Shown piece after piece: positions 1-9,800 of a DNA stretch of 64,000 bases. Within the stretch, counting starts at the first letter, position 1; each line of letters opens with the position of its first letter. Origin of the DNA: Sphingobacterium sp. CZ-UAM. GTDB lineage: Bacteria; Bacteroidota; Bacteroidia; Sphingobacteriales; Sphingobacteriaceae. The notes beneath the pieces were generated by a model. The model made no database searches and had not been told where the DNA came from. It saw nothing but the letters and a program-made list of their open reading frames with translations. The stretch spans positions 122,258-186,257 of the forward strand of contig NZ_MTCM01000008.1 in assembly GCF_002000245.1 (NCBI RefSeq). Direction: 5' to 3'. The translations under genes were made by a program, and so were the position numbers.

Positions 1-481
1 GGGTGCCTCTGTTCCTTTCGGGCGGAATCTGCAAGATGCCTATCTGTATTGGCCAAATGATAATACAAAGGATTCTGGTGAAGAATCTGTACTGATCAAT
101 TTGAAAAAATTTACACAAGATTTTGCCGCAAATGACATAAAAGGAGATTTCTCCTACATTGATTTTGCAAGGTCAGATTTTAGTGTGGATGATGTCAAAA
201 ATCTCGGCGATATAGGACTATACGCTATTTGGCGGGGCAAATCGGGGCAATCGGAGCTTTTTAAAGTACAGGTGACGACCTATAAGGGGGGTACTATGCA
301 GCTACAGGGATCGCAATTTGTGAATCAAACCGGGGTAATGCTTTACAATGATGAGTATACCTTCTCCACAAAAAGAACAAATAGCAATCAGCTCGACGCA
401 TATTATCGTCTTGGTAAGCTTCGCTTCAATAAAGCTACTAAACGGTCAACCATCGAACTCTATGATGGGGTCTCTAATTAA
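1..481 (+). CDS. C-terminal part of an unknown protein (5' end outside window)
   Basis: The reading frame is open from base 2 to the stop at 479-481, so this is the last roughly 159 codons of a longer gene. A TTG at 101 is only an internal codon. The product is rich in beta-strand-like and aromatic segments (for example DAYYRLGKLRF) and has no cysteines, membrane segments or motif I recognise. It ends 24 bp before the start of the 2102-aa gene on the same strand and so probably belongs to the same operon. I cannot assign a function. Confidence 0.7.
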   Translation, partial: GASVPFGRNLQDAYLYWPNDNTKDSGEESVLINLKKFTQDFAANDIKGDFSYIDFARSDFSVDDVKNLGDIGLYAIWRGKSGQSELFKVQVTTYKGGTMQLQGSQFVNQTGVMLYNDEYTFSTKRTNSNQLDAYYRLGKLRFNKATKRSTIELYDGVSN

Positions 482-505
482 TTTTAAACGAATAGCAAAT
501 ATTAT

Positions 506-3500
506 ATGTCAACAAATAGCATAAACAAACGTTACTATCCGTCGCTAGCGGAAGTAATTACTGTAGATGACTTGCCTGAGTTCTTGCAATTTGCAGAGGA
601 GGGGCTGGGTGGTTTGCTGGATCGCATCCATTATAAAAATCTGCAGTATTCGAGATCACCGCGGGGCGATTCAGCTTATTATAGCCTGGATGTCATCGCC
701 AATAATATTGGGCTTGGCTTGCCATTCGGTATGCGGCTTGTCCTGAATCCAGATGAAGATGGCAACAGTAGCATCTCCTCTTTTCCTGTGTCGCTGCAGT
801 ATCAATGGGAGATGCTCGCTTATCTCAGGTCTTTCAGTACGCAGCAGTTTGCCTTTACGCCACAGGCATTTTTCGATCTGGGACTCCAGATTTTTAAGAT
901 CAATGAAGACGAGGCAATCGCGCATATCATCAACAATTTTATCGTGTCGGACACTGGTATTCAGAACAAATTTGTTCAGCTCGTGAACGTAATTAATATC
1001 GCTTTCCCTGAAGCTAATTTGGTCTTACCTGCAGATGAGGAACCTACAGCGGCAAGCCTCGCCGAACTGATTAATAGCAATAGTCATATCGATCAATCTG
1101 TATCAGCTGTTCTGTTTGATACTTACATCAGTGCTGATCCAAGCCGTGCCAAGGAAAACCTGGATAGGTTTTATCAGGATATTATACCAGTGGGTATAGA
1201 GGAGTATATCCGCGGTTTGATGATACCCAAGGTAAGGGCAACGGTAAAGCTTGCTGCAGGAATTGAATTCCCGAATAACATTCTTAAACCTGTAGATGCT
1301 CGCGGTGTGGAGCTACCGGATCGACGGGCGCTTTTTAAATTTGCCGAAGCAACTTTCTATGCCGATACCGAAGCTGGTATTGGTTCGGATATCGAATTGG
1401 TAGGTTCGTTGGAGCCCGGTCCATGTATGATCGGCAATACTGGATTTATTGTTGAATTTGACCGTGCTAAATTGGATCTCAGCAAACAGCGAAATATTCC
1501 CGAGGCGGATTTGGCTGGCTATGGCCCTGATTTTAACGGTTTATACATCAGACGGGCGGGTATCAAATATATGGGGCTTGGAGAGGGCGATGCTGGATCC
1601 CTGGCCATTGTAGGGGATGAACTCTTTATCGGTTCGGGAGGTCTTTCCGGTCGTATCGCACTTGAATCAGATGGTGTTCTCAGGCGCAAGTTTGGTAGCT
1701 TCTCCCTTGCATTGGATCGTTTTGCCGTAGATTTCAATAGAGGCAAAATACGGCAATCAGCTATCTCGGGTACCTTGACCATAGATAAATTTCGACAAGG
1801 TTCGGATGCATTTGTCATTGCTGTTGACGCTCAGATTGAAGATGACGGCAACTTTAGGGTGCTGGCGAGAACAGCGGAAGAGCCAATAAAAATTACGATG
1901 CCCAATGTGCTTGAAATTAAGATCCGCAGCTTGAAGTTAGGCCGGGAGGATCGCGGTTTCTATGTGGAACTAGCCGGCACTTTGGATTTTTTAGCCGATG
2001 TTCCCGGATTGGGCAAAGTGTTGCCCAGAAATATTGAGGTCCAGCGATTCCGTATTTGGCAAGATGGTGATCTTGAATTTGAAGGCGGAAGCTTTATGGT
2101 TCCTCAGGCTATTTCCCTCAAAGTAGGCCCTGTAAACATGGAGATCAAAGAGATCAGCTTGGGGTTCTACGCAAGGCAGCATCGCGGTATTGAACGCAGG
2201 TATCGGTATTTTGGGTTTGATGGGATGATCAATACCGGCCGTGCTGGAGTGAAGGCCACTGGAGATGGGATTAAATATTATTTTACTGTCGATCACAATG
2301 ATACAGATAAGCCATTTGACAGCTTTACAAGCGTTGACGGTATCGGTATTGATCTGACTATTCCGGGCAATGTGAGCAAGGAGAATGCTGCATTTATCCT
2401 GAACGGGTATCTGAGCATGAACAATCCCGATCCGAATATTGAGGCATCCAATGCGGGGACAGAATATACCGGGGCTGTGAGCTTTGCTTTACCGAAGTTG
2501 CGGCTGAGTGGTTCCGCCGCTATGCGTCTTAATCCCAAAGTCCCTGCATTTATTGTTGATATTGGATTGGATCTTCCTTCTCCAATTCCGCTGGGGCCAA
2601 CCGGTTTGGGGATCTATGGCTTCCGCGGTTTGATCGGGCAGCATTATATGCCATCGAAAAAGGCTGTTACGCCGGCGCTGTCGGAGGAAGCAACCTGGTG
2701 GGATTATTACAAAGCTAAAAGTAAGATTACAGGCCGCGAGGGCATTGAAATCGATAAGTTTGCTAACGAACCGGGCTTCTCGGTTGGGGCTGGGGCGAGT
2801 ATAGCGACGACCTTCGATGGTGGTTATACGTTCTCTTCCAAGTTATTTCTGATGCTGGGACTGCCCGATGTATTTTTATTGCAGGGACAGGCAGGTATAC
2901 TGCGCAAGCGTCTTGGACTTAATCAGGATGTTGATCCACCATTTAGCGCCATGATTTCCATTGATAGCAAATCTGTCATGGCCAGCTTGGGTGTAAACTA
3001 TAGATTACCTGAAGGTGGACCACTGGATGGAAAAATCCTCAGTGTACAGGGTAAGATGGATATGGCGTTTTTCTTCAACAATGCCTCAGGTTGGTACATC
3101 AACCTCGGTAAGGACCAACCCGAGTCTGAACGTGTGCGGGCAAAGGTGCTCACGCTGTTTGAGGGACATTCCTATATGATGCTCTCAGCCAAAGGCTTTA
3201 AGGTGGGCGCGGGTGCCAGATTTGATTTTCAGAAAAAGTTTGGCCCAGTGGCCGTAGGCTTGGGTGCTTATATTGACCTGGCAGGCTCAGTCAGTTTCCG
3301 CCCGATCCAATTAGGGGCGCAGGCTAGGTTTGGCGGCTATGCATACCTGAAGGTCTGGAAGTTTAAGTTCGGACTATCTGTGGATATTGTGCTGGGTATA
3401 GATGCGCCCAATCCATTCCGAATTTATGGCGCCTTGGGTGTCAAGCTCAATCTGCCTTGGCCGATCCCAGATATCAAGTTTAAACTCGCTGTTGAGTGGA

Positions 3501-6500
3501 CATTCAATAATAATAGACAACCCTTAGAAGAGCCTATTGAGATCCTTAGGTTGCCAAGTGAAACGGAAAACTATATGCCAGCTGCGGCGATTAATATGTT
3601 ATCCGAGGAGAGCTTTCCGATCAACTTTGTCGACCGGATTACAAGCGGTGTGATTGCCGAAATTCCGGCACCGGGAGCTTCAGGTTGGCGCTACAATTTT
3701 ACTTCCGAGCAGGAGGCCAAGAAGGTGACCATTCCATTGGATAGTTTTATTGATATCGATTTGTTGAGTCCCGTAAAGCCATATGCGGCGGCGCGTCTTG
3801 GAGGGGCAATGAATCAGCTCCCCGAGGGTTACCTGCAGATGGTACCGCCCGAACGTGGACTGAGTGACCAGGTGAAACATGAACTGTTGCTGACAGGCTT
3901 TGATATTTTCTGCTGGGCCGACAATAGCTGGAAGCCTTATCGGGTCTACGATGCTGTTACCGCAATTGTCGAAGCCAACAATGGTGTCGTTGACCTGGGG
4001 ACACTAAAAGATGGTTATTGGCAATTTGAGGAACCTAATAAGTATAAGAAGATCCGTCTACTCTCCCAGCATATGTTTTCAATGGCTAAAGAGGAGGTAT
4101 CAGTAGCTCGGGATATGGACGCACTGAATTTCAAACGCAAAGACCTGTTCTGCTTTGAAGATGCGGTAAAGAAATACCAGGTTGATTGGAAATATTTGCC
4201 ATCCGGGCTTATTTACAGTTCAGGTCGCACTTTCGAACGTGAGGGATTTAAATTTTCGCTCCAGGGTATTTCCGCTGTTATTGCTTCTGATATCAGCACG
4301 GTGAACAACAATTTCCGTTTGCGCGAAAATGGGGGAAGCCTGATCATTCGGCTACCAGAACCGCTGACTTACTTTCAGTTACGGGTTGCAAAAAGTGAGA
4401 ATACAGGAGAGGTTCAATTTGTAAGCCATCAGCCTATGCCGACAACATTCGGTGAGACAATTGTTGAGCCAATTGTGGTTCAAACGATAACACTGGAGCG
4501 GACTGATGATGTGCAAGAACTTGTTTACGAAAATCTGGGACAACCGATTCATGAGGTTATTATTAAGCTCCATGCTAAACGTGTACTTGGGTTTGAAGGT
4601 AACCTAAAGATCGGTGGTTACGAAAGATTGCCATTATCAGCAGGTATAACCACAGTGCATCAATACGAAACCAAGAAAACCATTGCAGATGTTGTCCTTT
4701 TGAATCGGGCGCTTGAACCAGCGGAACTACTTACATCCGATCTGGAGATATTGCCCGGTGCAGTGGGTAATTGGAACGGTTACGAACGTTTGGATCATAT
4801 TGGTGGTCATCATGCTGTTCTCAGCAATGCACCGATCCTCATGGATACCCTATGGCTGAAGCCTGCTTCTGATTCATTGATGAAGCTTTCGCGCAACTTT
4901 ACCTATCTCGCTAATGCAGATAGTCTGCAAGTGATGGCTTCTCCAGATTTGAACGTAGAGGAAGGTGATTTTTCGATCGCAGTAACAGCGATGTTCAGTG
5001 CCCTGGAAACAGGCGTCAGTACGTTGGTATCCAAAGTATTTACACATCCTGAAAGTGGCGATAAAAAAGGTTATGCCATTCATTTGGTACGTCAGGAACG
5101 GATTGTGTCCGATCATGATTATCGGGGTGATCAGGCCTTGCCAGTTTACGATGTTGTTTTTACAAGTTATCATGACCAGCAGGCCGGCAGTATTGTTGCA
5201 AGCGCTGAGATGACAATGGATTGCAGTAGTGGCATTATTCCGGTGACACAGTATGCACAGGTGGTCGTCACCGTATCGAGAGCTCAAAATCAGGTCAAGA
5301 TCTATGTGGATAAAGAACTCAAGGCAACAGCTCCCATTCCCGCGGAGTTACAGCTCGATCCGCCGCGTAATTTTGCAACTGATATTGCCGAATTGATTTA
5401 CATGACCGAAGCAGTACATCGCCGTGTTGAGGAAAGTGAGATGACACGTGAAGGGTTCATTGAAGAAAACAGGGCCATTAGCGCCAATTTGAATCAGACC
5501 ATTCAACCTGTATGGCGACCAGATACAATGTATGCTATCGTTGTAAAAACCAAGGATGTTGTGAATGACGATGTCGCAGGTGCTGCAGAACAGGCTTTTA
5601 TTTATGGTTTTAAGACAGCTGGCCCGATCGGACATTTCCACAAAGAGAGTGCGGTATATGAAACATTGGCAAGTCAGGATCAAACAGCATCGTTCAAGCT
5701 GGCTAATCTGAGACATTACATCGACTACGAGCGCTCATTCCCGGATGCGATGGGAAGACAAGACCGGAGCAAACCCCTCTTTTATGAAGAGGCCAAAGTT
5801 CGATTGCTCTTTAACAAAGACTATCTCAATGCGATGTATAGTGATTGGGACAATTATCAGGGACGACCCGCTGTTCAGAGCCGTTTGGATGTCAAGCTGG
5901 TAGATCCGTATGGACAGATTTATCAGCAGCAACTGGTCTGGGAAGAGCTGCCGGAGCAATCCATTGATGATAGCAACTTCCGCAATTTGCCCCCTGACCA
6001 ACAGCGGATTTACCTTCTTAACCGTGCCGCATTTCAGGATGCTTGCAATGCGAGTGACATCGCTATTGTTCGCAAGCGTAAGCGAGGAGAATATCAATTT
6101 CCACATTTACTGCCCAATCGATTGTATACAGCATTGTTTGAATCTGTTTACAAGCCCGACGGCCGTCCTGCCCAGCAGGCTGAGGTACACCGCTTTGGCG
6201 TCATGACCTCGCGTTATGCAAATTTTCACGATCAGGTTAGCAAAGGGTGGTCTGTCGATCCAATTGTGCTTGAAATGGCCGACACGGAGGTGAATGGTCT
6301 GCTCAAAGATCTTTGGAATGGAAATTATCAGGGCGATGATGCCCATATTCTCCGGTATACCGACAGTTTTGAGCGGGTGGTCTACGGAGGTTTGCAGATC
6401 AGACAGTTACAGCAGTATCAACATACTGTTGTTCAGCCAATCGTACAGCAGGATCCGGCTACCAAGATGCAAAAGATTATTGCGGTGCTGGTGCGTAATC

Positions 6501-6814
6501 CAGAACCGTTCAATCACCCCAATCTGCCTAAAGAGCAGCTGTTGGATACCTTGCAATGGGGTCAGCTACGGGAGGATGGCCAGTTTGAAGCCAATGACGC
6601 TATCAAAGCCCTTCATTCCGGCAACCTTTCCGCTGCCTTGCTCAGCAATACGGATCTGTCGATCGTCCCGGCGGACATCCATTTGCGCTTTGTTTTCAAG
6701 GAATTTGATGGACAGGATTATGTGGCTTCAGCGGAAGTTATCCTGCCGCTGAGCTTGACCGATCAGATCGATAATGGGACTACATCAAGTTATAATTCAA
6801 GAATCAATCTTTAG
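506..6814 (+). CDS. giant beta-rich protein (2102 aa) with LamG-like domain
   Basis: This protein has no signal peptide (it starts MSTNSINKRYY) and no obvious membrane helix, so it is either cytoplasmic or exported by a dedicated machine. Residues about 250-1010 are a long run of alternating, glycine-rich amphipathic strands (for example PLGPTGLGIYGFRG, VAVGLGAYIDLAGSVSF), suggesting one extended beta-sheet structure. The segment resembles large beta proteins of the DUF6603 type, but this is from memory and unverified. Residues about 1450-1610 look like a LamG/concanavalin A-like domain. The C-terminal 450 residues look like further beta domains. It lies 11 bp upstream of the 1671-aa gene and is clearly co-transcribed with it. 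Its function is unknown. Size, lack of a signal peptide and the fibre-like gene downstream suggest a structural or adhesive component of a secreted particle or toxin system; that is inference. Confidence 0.75.
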   Translation: MSTNSINKRYYPSLAEVITVDDLPEFLQFAEEGLGGLLDRIHYKNLQYSRSPRGDSAYYSLDVIANNIGLGLPFGMRLVLNPDEDGNSSISSFPVSLQYQWEMLAYLRSFSTQQFAFTPQAFFDLGLQIFKINEDEAIAHIINNFIVSDTGIQNKFVQLVNVINIAFPEANLVLPADEEPTAASLAELINSNSHIDQSVSAVLFDTYISADPSRAKENLDRFYQDIIPVGIEEYIRGLMIPKVRATVKLAAGIEFPNNILKPVDARGVELPDRRALFKFAEATFYADTEAGIGSDIELVGSLEPGPCMIGNTGFIVEFDRAKLDLSKQRNIPEADLAGYGPDFNGLYIRRAGIKYMGLGEGDAGSLAIVGDELFIGSGGLSGRIALESDGVLRRKFGSFSLALDRFAVDFNRGKIRQSAISGTLTIDKFRQGSDAFVIAVDAQIEDDGNFRVLARTAEEPIKITMPNVLEIKIRSLKLGREDRGFYVELAGTLDFLADVPGLGKVLPRNIEVQRFRIWQDGDLEFEGGSFMVPQAISLKVGPVNMEIKEISLGFYARQHRGIERRYRYFGFDGMINTGRAGVKATGDGIKYYFTVDHNDTDKPFDSFTSVDGIGIDLTIPGNVSKENAAFILNGYLSMNNPDPNIEASNAGTEYTGAVSFALPKLRLSGSAAMRLNPKVPAFIVDIGLDLPSPIPLGPTGLGIYGFRGLIGQHYMPSKKAVTPALSEEATWWDYYKAKSKITGREGIEIDKFANEPGFSVGAGASIATTFDGGYTFSSKLFLMLGLPDVFLLQGQAGILRKRLGLNQDVDPPFSAMISIDSKSVMASLGVNYRLPEGGPLDGKILSVQGKMDMAFFFNNASGWYINLGKDQPESERVRAKVLTLFEGHSYMMLSAKGFKVGAGARFDFQKKFGPVAVGLGAYIDLAGSVSFRPIQLGAQARFGGYAYLKVWKFKFGLSVDIVLGIDAPNPFRIYGALGVKLNLPWPIPDIKFKLAVEWTFNNNRQPLEEPIEILRLPSETENYMPAAAINMLSEESFPINFVDRITSGVIAEIPAPGASGWRYNFTSEQEAKKVTIPLDSFIDIDLLSPVKPYAAARLGGAMNQLPEGYLQMVPPERGLSDQVKHELLLTGFDIFCWADNSWKPYRVYDAVTAIVEANNGVVDLGTLKDGYWQFEEPNKYKKIRLLSQHMFSMAKEEVSVARDMDALNFKRKDLFCFEDAVKKYQVDWKYLPSGLIYSSGRTFEREGFKFSLQGISAVIASDISTVNNNFRLRENGGSLIIRLPEPLTYFQLRVAKSENTGEVQFVSHQPMPTTFGETIVEPIVVQTITLERTDDVQELVYENLGQPIHEVIIKLHAKRVLGFEGNLKIGGYERLPLSAGITTVHQYETKKTIADVVLLNRALEPAELLTSDLEILPGAVGNWNGYERLDHIGGHHAVLSNAPILMDTLWLKPASDSLMKLSRNFTYLANADSLQVMASPDLNVEEGDFSIAVTAMFSALETGVSTLVSKVFTHPESGDKKGYAIHLVRQERIVSDHDYRGDQALPVYDVVFTSYHDQQAGSIVASAEMTMDCSSGIIPVTQYAQVVVTVSRAQNQVKIYVDKELKATAPIPAELQLDPPRNFATDIAELIYMTEAVHRRVEESEMTREGFIEENRAISANLNQTIQPVWRPDTMYAIVVKTKDVVNDDVAGAAEQAFIYGFKTAGPIGHFHKESAVYETLASQDQTASFKLANLRHYIDYERSFPDAMGRQDRSKPLFYEEAKVRLLFNKDYLNAMYSDWDNYQGRPAVQSRLDVKLVDPYGQIYQQQLVWEELPEQSIDDSNFRNLPPDQQRIYLLNRAAFQDACNASDIAIVRKRKRGEYQFPHLLPNRLYTALFESVYKPDGRPAQQAEVHRFGVMTSRYANFHDQVSKGWSVDPIVLEMADTEVNGLLKDLWNGNYQGDDAHILRYTDSFERVVYGGLQIRQLQQYQHTVVQPIVQQDPATKMQKIIAVLVRNPEPFNHPNLPKEQLLDTLQWGQLREDGQFEANDAIKALHSGNLSAALLSNTDLSIVPADIHLRFVFKEFDGQDYVASAEVILPLSLTDQIDNGTTSSYNSRINL

Positions 6815-6825
6815 ATAAAATAAAA

Positions 6826-9800
6826 ATGACCAAAGTAATAAATTACCATGCTTACCATGCAGATTATAGCGCTATCGCTGACTGCCTGGATGCCATTTAC
6901 CAGCTCGAAGGAGCTGGTAAATTTGACAACAATGGTGCATTGTTGCAGCAACTGCGCCGGTTGGAAAGTGAAGTACTGAAAAAATTGTACACCCGGGCAA
7001 TCTATCTTTATGCCGAGCTTTCTGGAGTGGCTCCCGAGTCCTCACCATTGCCAGACGATTATTTTCACGGCGATTTTGACCAGGAGGATTTTCTCTTTGA
7101 CGACTTTTACGTAGGTTATGTGGATTTTGACAGTACTTCATACCATGTGCTTTTCCGTACGATCCTGCTTATTTTTCAAGAAATAAAAAACCGTGGGTTT
7201 AAACTTGACGAAGAGACCCAACTGCCTTTGGTGGATGCCGATCTTGTTGCTTTTCTGACCGCTTTTTGGCAGATTCAGGCGAGTATAAAGGCAATGGGAA
7301 TAGCTGTCTGTATTGACGGGGAAAGTAGTCCCTTTAACAATGCTGTCGGGCTGATGCTCCAAACGTCAGGTGCAGATGGAACCCAAGGGATCGTCCCAGG
7401 GGTACACCTACGTTGGAGCTTTACGGGCGATCTTGGACATCAGCATCTGCCCAAGGGCAATTATTTTGACCACAGGAACGTTCCCCTACAGGGATACAAT
7501 CAGGCCGATGACTTTGTCCATATCTATCGTACCCCCTATTCGGCGGACAACACACTGTTTGTGGATTTTCTTATCCATCGTCCTGTGGTGCTCGCAGCAG
7601 AAAGGACCTGGATCTATACCATCAACGAAACAATAGGTAATCAATTAAGGACAAGTCACCTACGTATTGTTTTTGAAGATGAGGAAAATTATGATCAGCT
7701 TTTGGGACCTTACGACCCTGTTGGGGATCCGCAGGGATTTATCGATCAGTATCAAGGAGTCTTGCGCGTTGATGTCTATGGTAAATCTTATTTCCAGCTT
7801 GGATTAGCGGTTTCCAATAGCAGTGATGCTGCGCAGCCCATTAAATTGGAAGGCATTTCGGGGCTTACCACTGGGAATATGGCAGCAACTGGAGACCTAA
7901 GCAGCTATGCGACCGAAATCATTGATGCTGAGCGAAGCCGTACGGTGCTGTTTATGGCAGAAAACCTCAAATATGTACGGATCAGAAAGGCGCAGCAGAT
8001 TATCCTAAAGGGACTACAGGTGGACACTTACGAAGGACTGTTGGCAGATCGTCAACCGGAGGACTGGACTGAGGTGGGCGAGGGCTTTGCATTGTCATTG
8101 GATGATGTGGAAGTACTTGCCCGGCTGGAAAGCCCCCAAAAGCCTATCGACAATCTCTGGCCACATTTTAACGAAGGAACCCGGCTCCGTGCGGCCAATT
8201 ATGTCGATAAATGGCAATATGGCGATGCCGACGATCCCGCCCTGCGCAATCTTGTAAGCAAATTTCTAACGCTGTCGGAGACAGATCCGCGTGCCATGGA
8301 AGAACTGCAACGTGATGAATCCGTAACCGAAGAAGTGGAGACAGTGCGGGTGAGCTACCTCGATGTCATCAATCTGATCGCTATGGATTATCATTTCGCA
8401 AGGATGTTGGGTTTGGGGCATATTGATCAGGATCTGGAGACAGATTTAGGTAAAAAATACATCTATCAGGCACGCTACAGCAACAAAGTGGCTGAGACAG
8501 GTGTCATACAGGAGTATCGGTATACCAGTATTCCTGCATCCCGGCTTGACGACCGTAAACCCGAAAAGCCGCTGATGCGCCCATTGACCTATACCTTCCC
8601 CAATAGCATGGGGACACTCAACGATATGCTGGATACCCAAGGTTACCATAAAACCGAGCGTATGCGGGTAATCAATATCGGCCGTGAAAAATATTATGCG
8701 GAGGAGCAAGGGCATAACTTCTTTGCAGACCTCCATGCCCGGGTCAATCACAATCCAGCTTTGCAGCCAAAGCCCGTTTATTACGGTATCGAATACCGTA
8801 AATGGACTGACGAGCACTATGTCAAACCAGAGATTACCTATTCGCTTGAATTGGGGGGTAAAGATTATTATGACTATGATGACAGCCATTCGGAGGGCGT
8901 ATTGGAGACTGTTCCCGTTTTGGACAATGCCGAAAGTCTATATACCCACTTTATCACAGCGAATGGAAAGCATGTCTACGCTATTTATGGGATAGACTGG
9001 TTTGGCCGGGTGTCAGAAGTCAGTACAGAAGTATCGTCAGATGAGACTGTTTTTCCTGCGATCAATAAGCTGCAGCCACCGAGCAATGTTGCAGTACAGT
9101 ACCTACAGGAAGAAGACCCCCTTATTTTCACGACACAAACCGAGCAAGATTGGTTACGGGGTCGTAAGCAGGCTTTCCCTGGAGGCGACATCGGGATCAC
9201 GCGTGTCACCTTTGATTGGTTGGATATGGTCGATGTTTCGGATCTCTCCTCAACTACGACGGATGAACTGGGCAGTATCATCAAAGCAGATAAAGCACAG
9301 CCGCTTTTTTTGGATCGCATGCCGCTACAGCTAATTGGCCAGATCAAGTCAGTAGAAGAAGTCGAAGGGGAGCCCACATTGTCGCGCATGACCACGGCAC
9401 CACATATCCTGATTGATGGTAGCCAAGTTGTGCCCCAGCTTCCTGCAGCAGACTTTGATCGCTTTCGGGATAGTATTCTTACAACTGCTGATGGCAATTT
9501 CAGGATACATTCCCTCTTGAGTGGACAGCAAGGGGTAGATATTATACTTTATAAAAGAAGGTCAGAGAGCATTGTTTCCGATGAGGAGGAGATTCCGGCT
9601 TACGGTACAGCAGTACAATGGCAGTTGCCAAAAAGTGGCGATAAGTTTACCACGGTCGAAAATTTGGGGCAGCACAGCAACTGGACACCGGTACAAGCCA
9701 CGGTATCATTGGTCGATTTTGCAAACCCCCAGCAGCCGGTAATTGAAACTACAGTGGACATTGAAGGCAATCGCAGTCAGGTCTGGGTAGGAGGCATTAC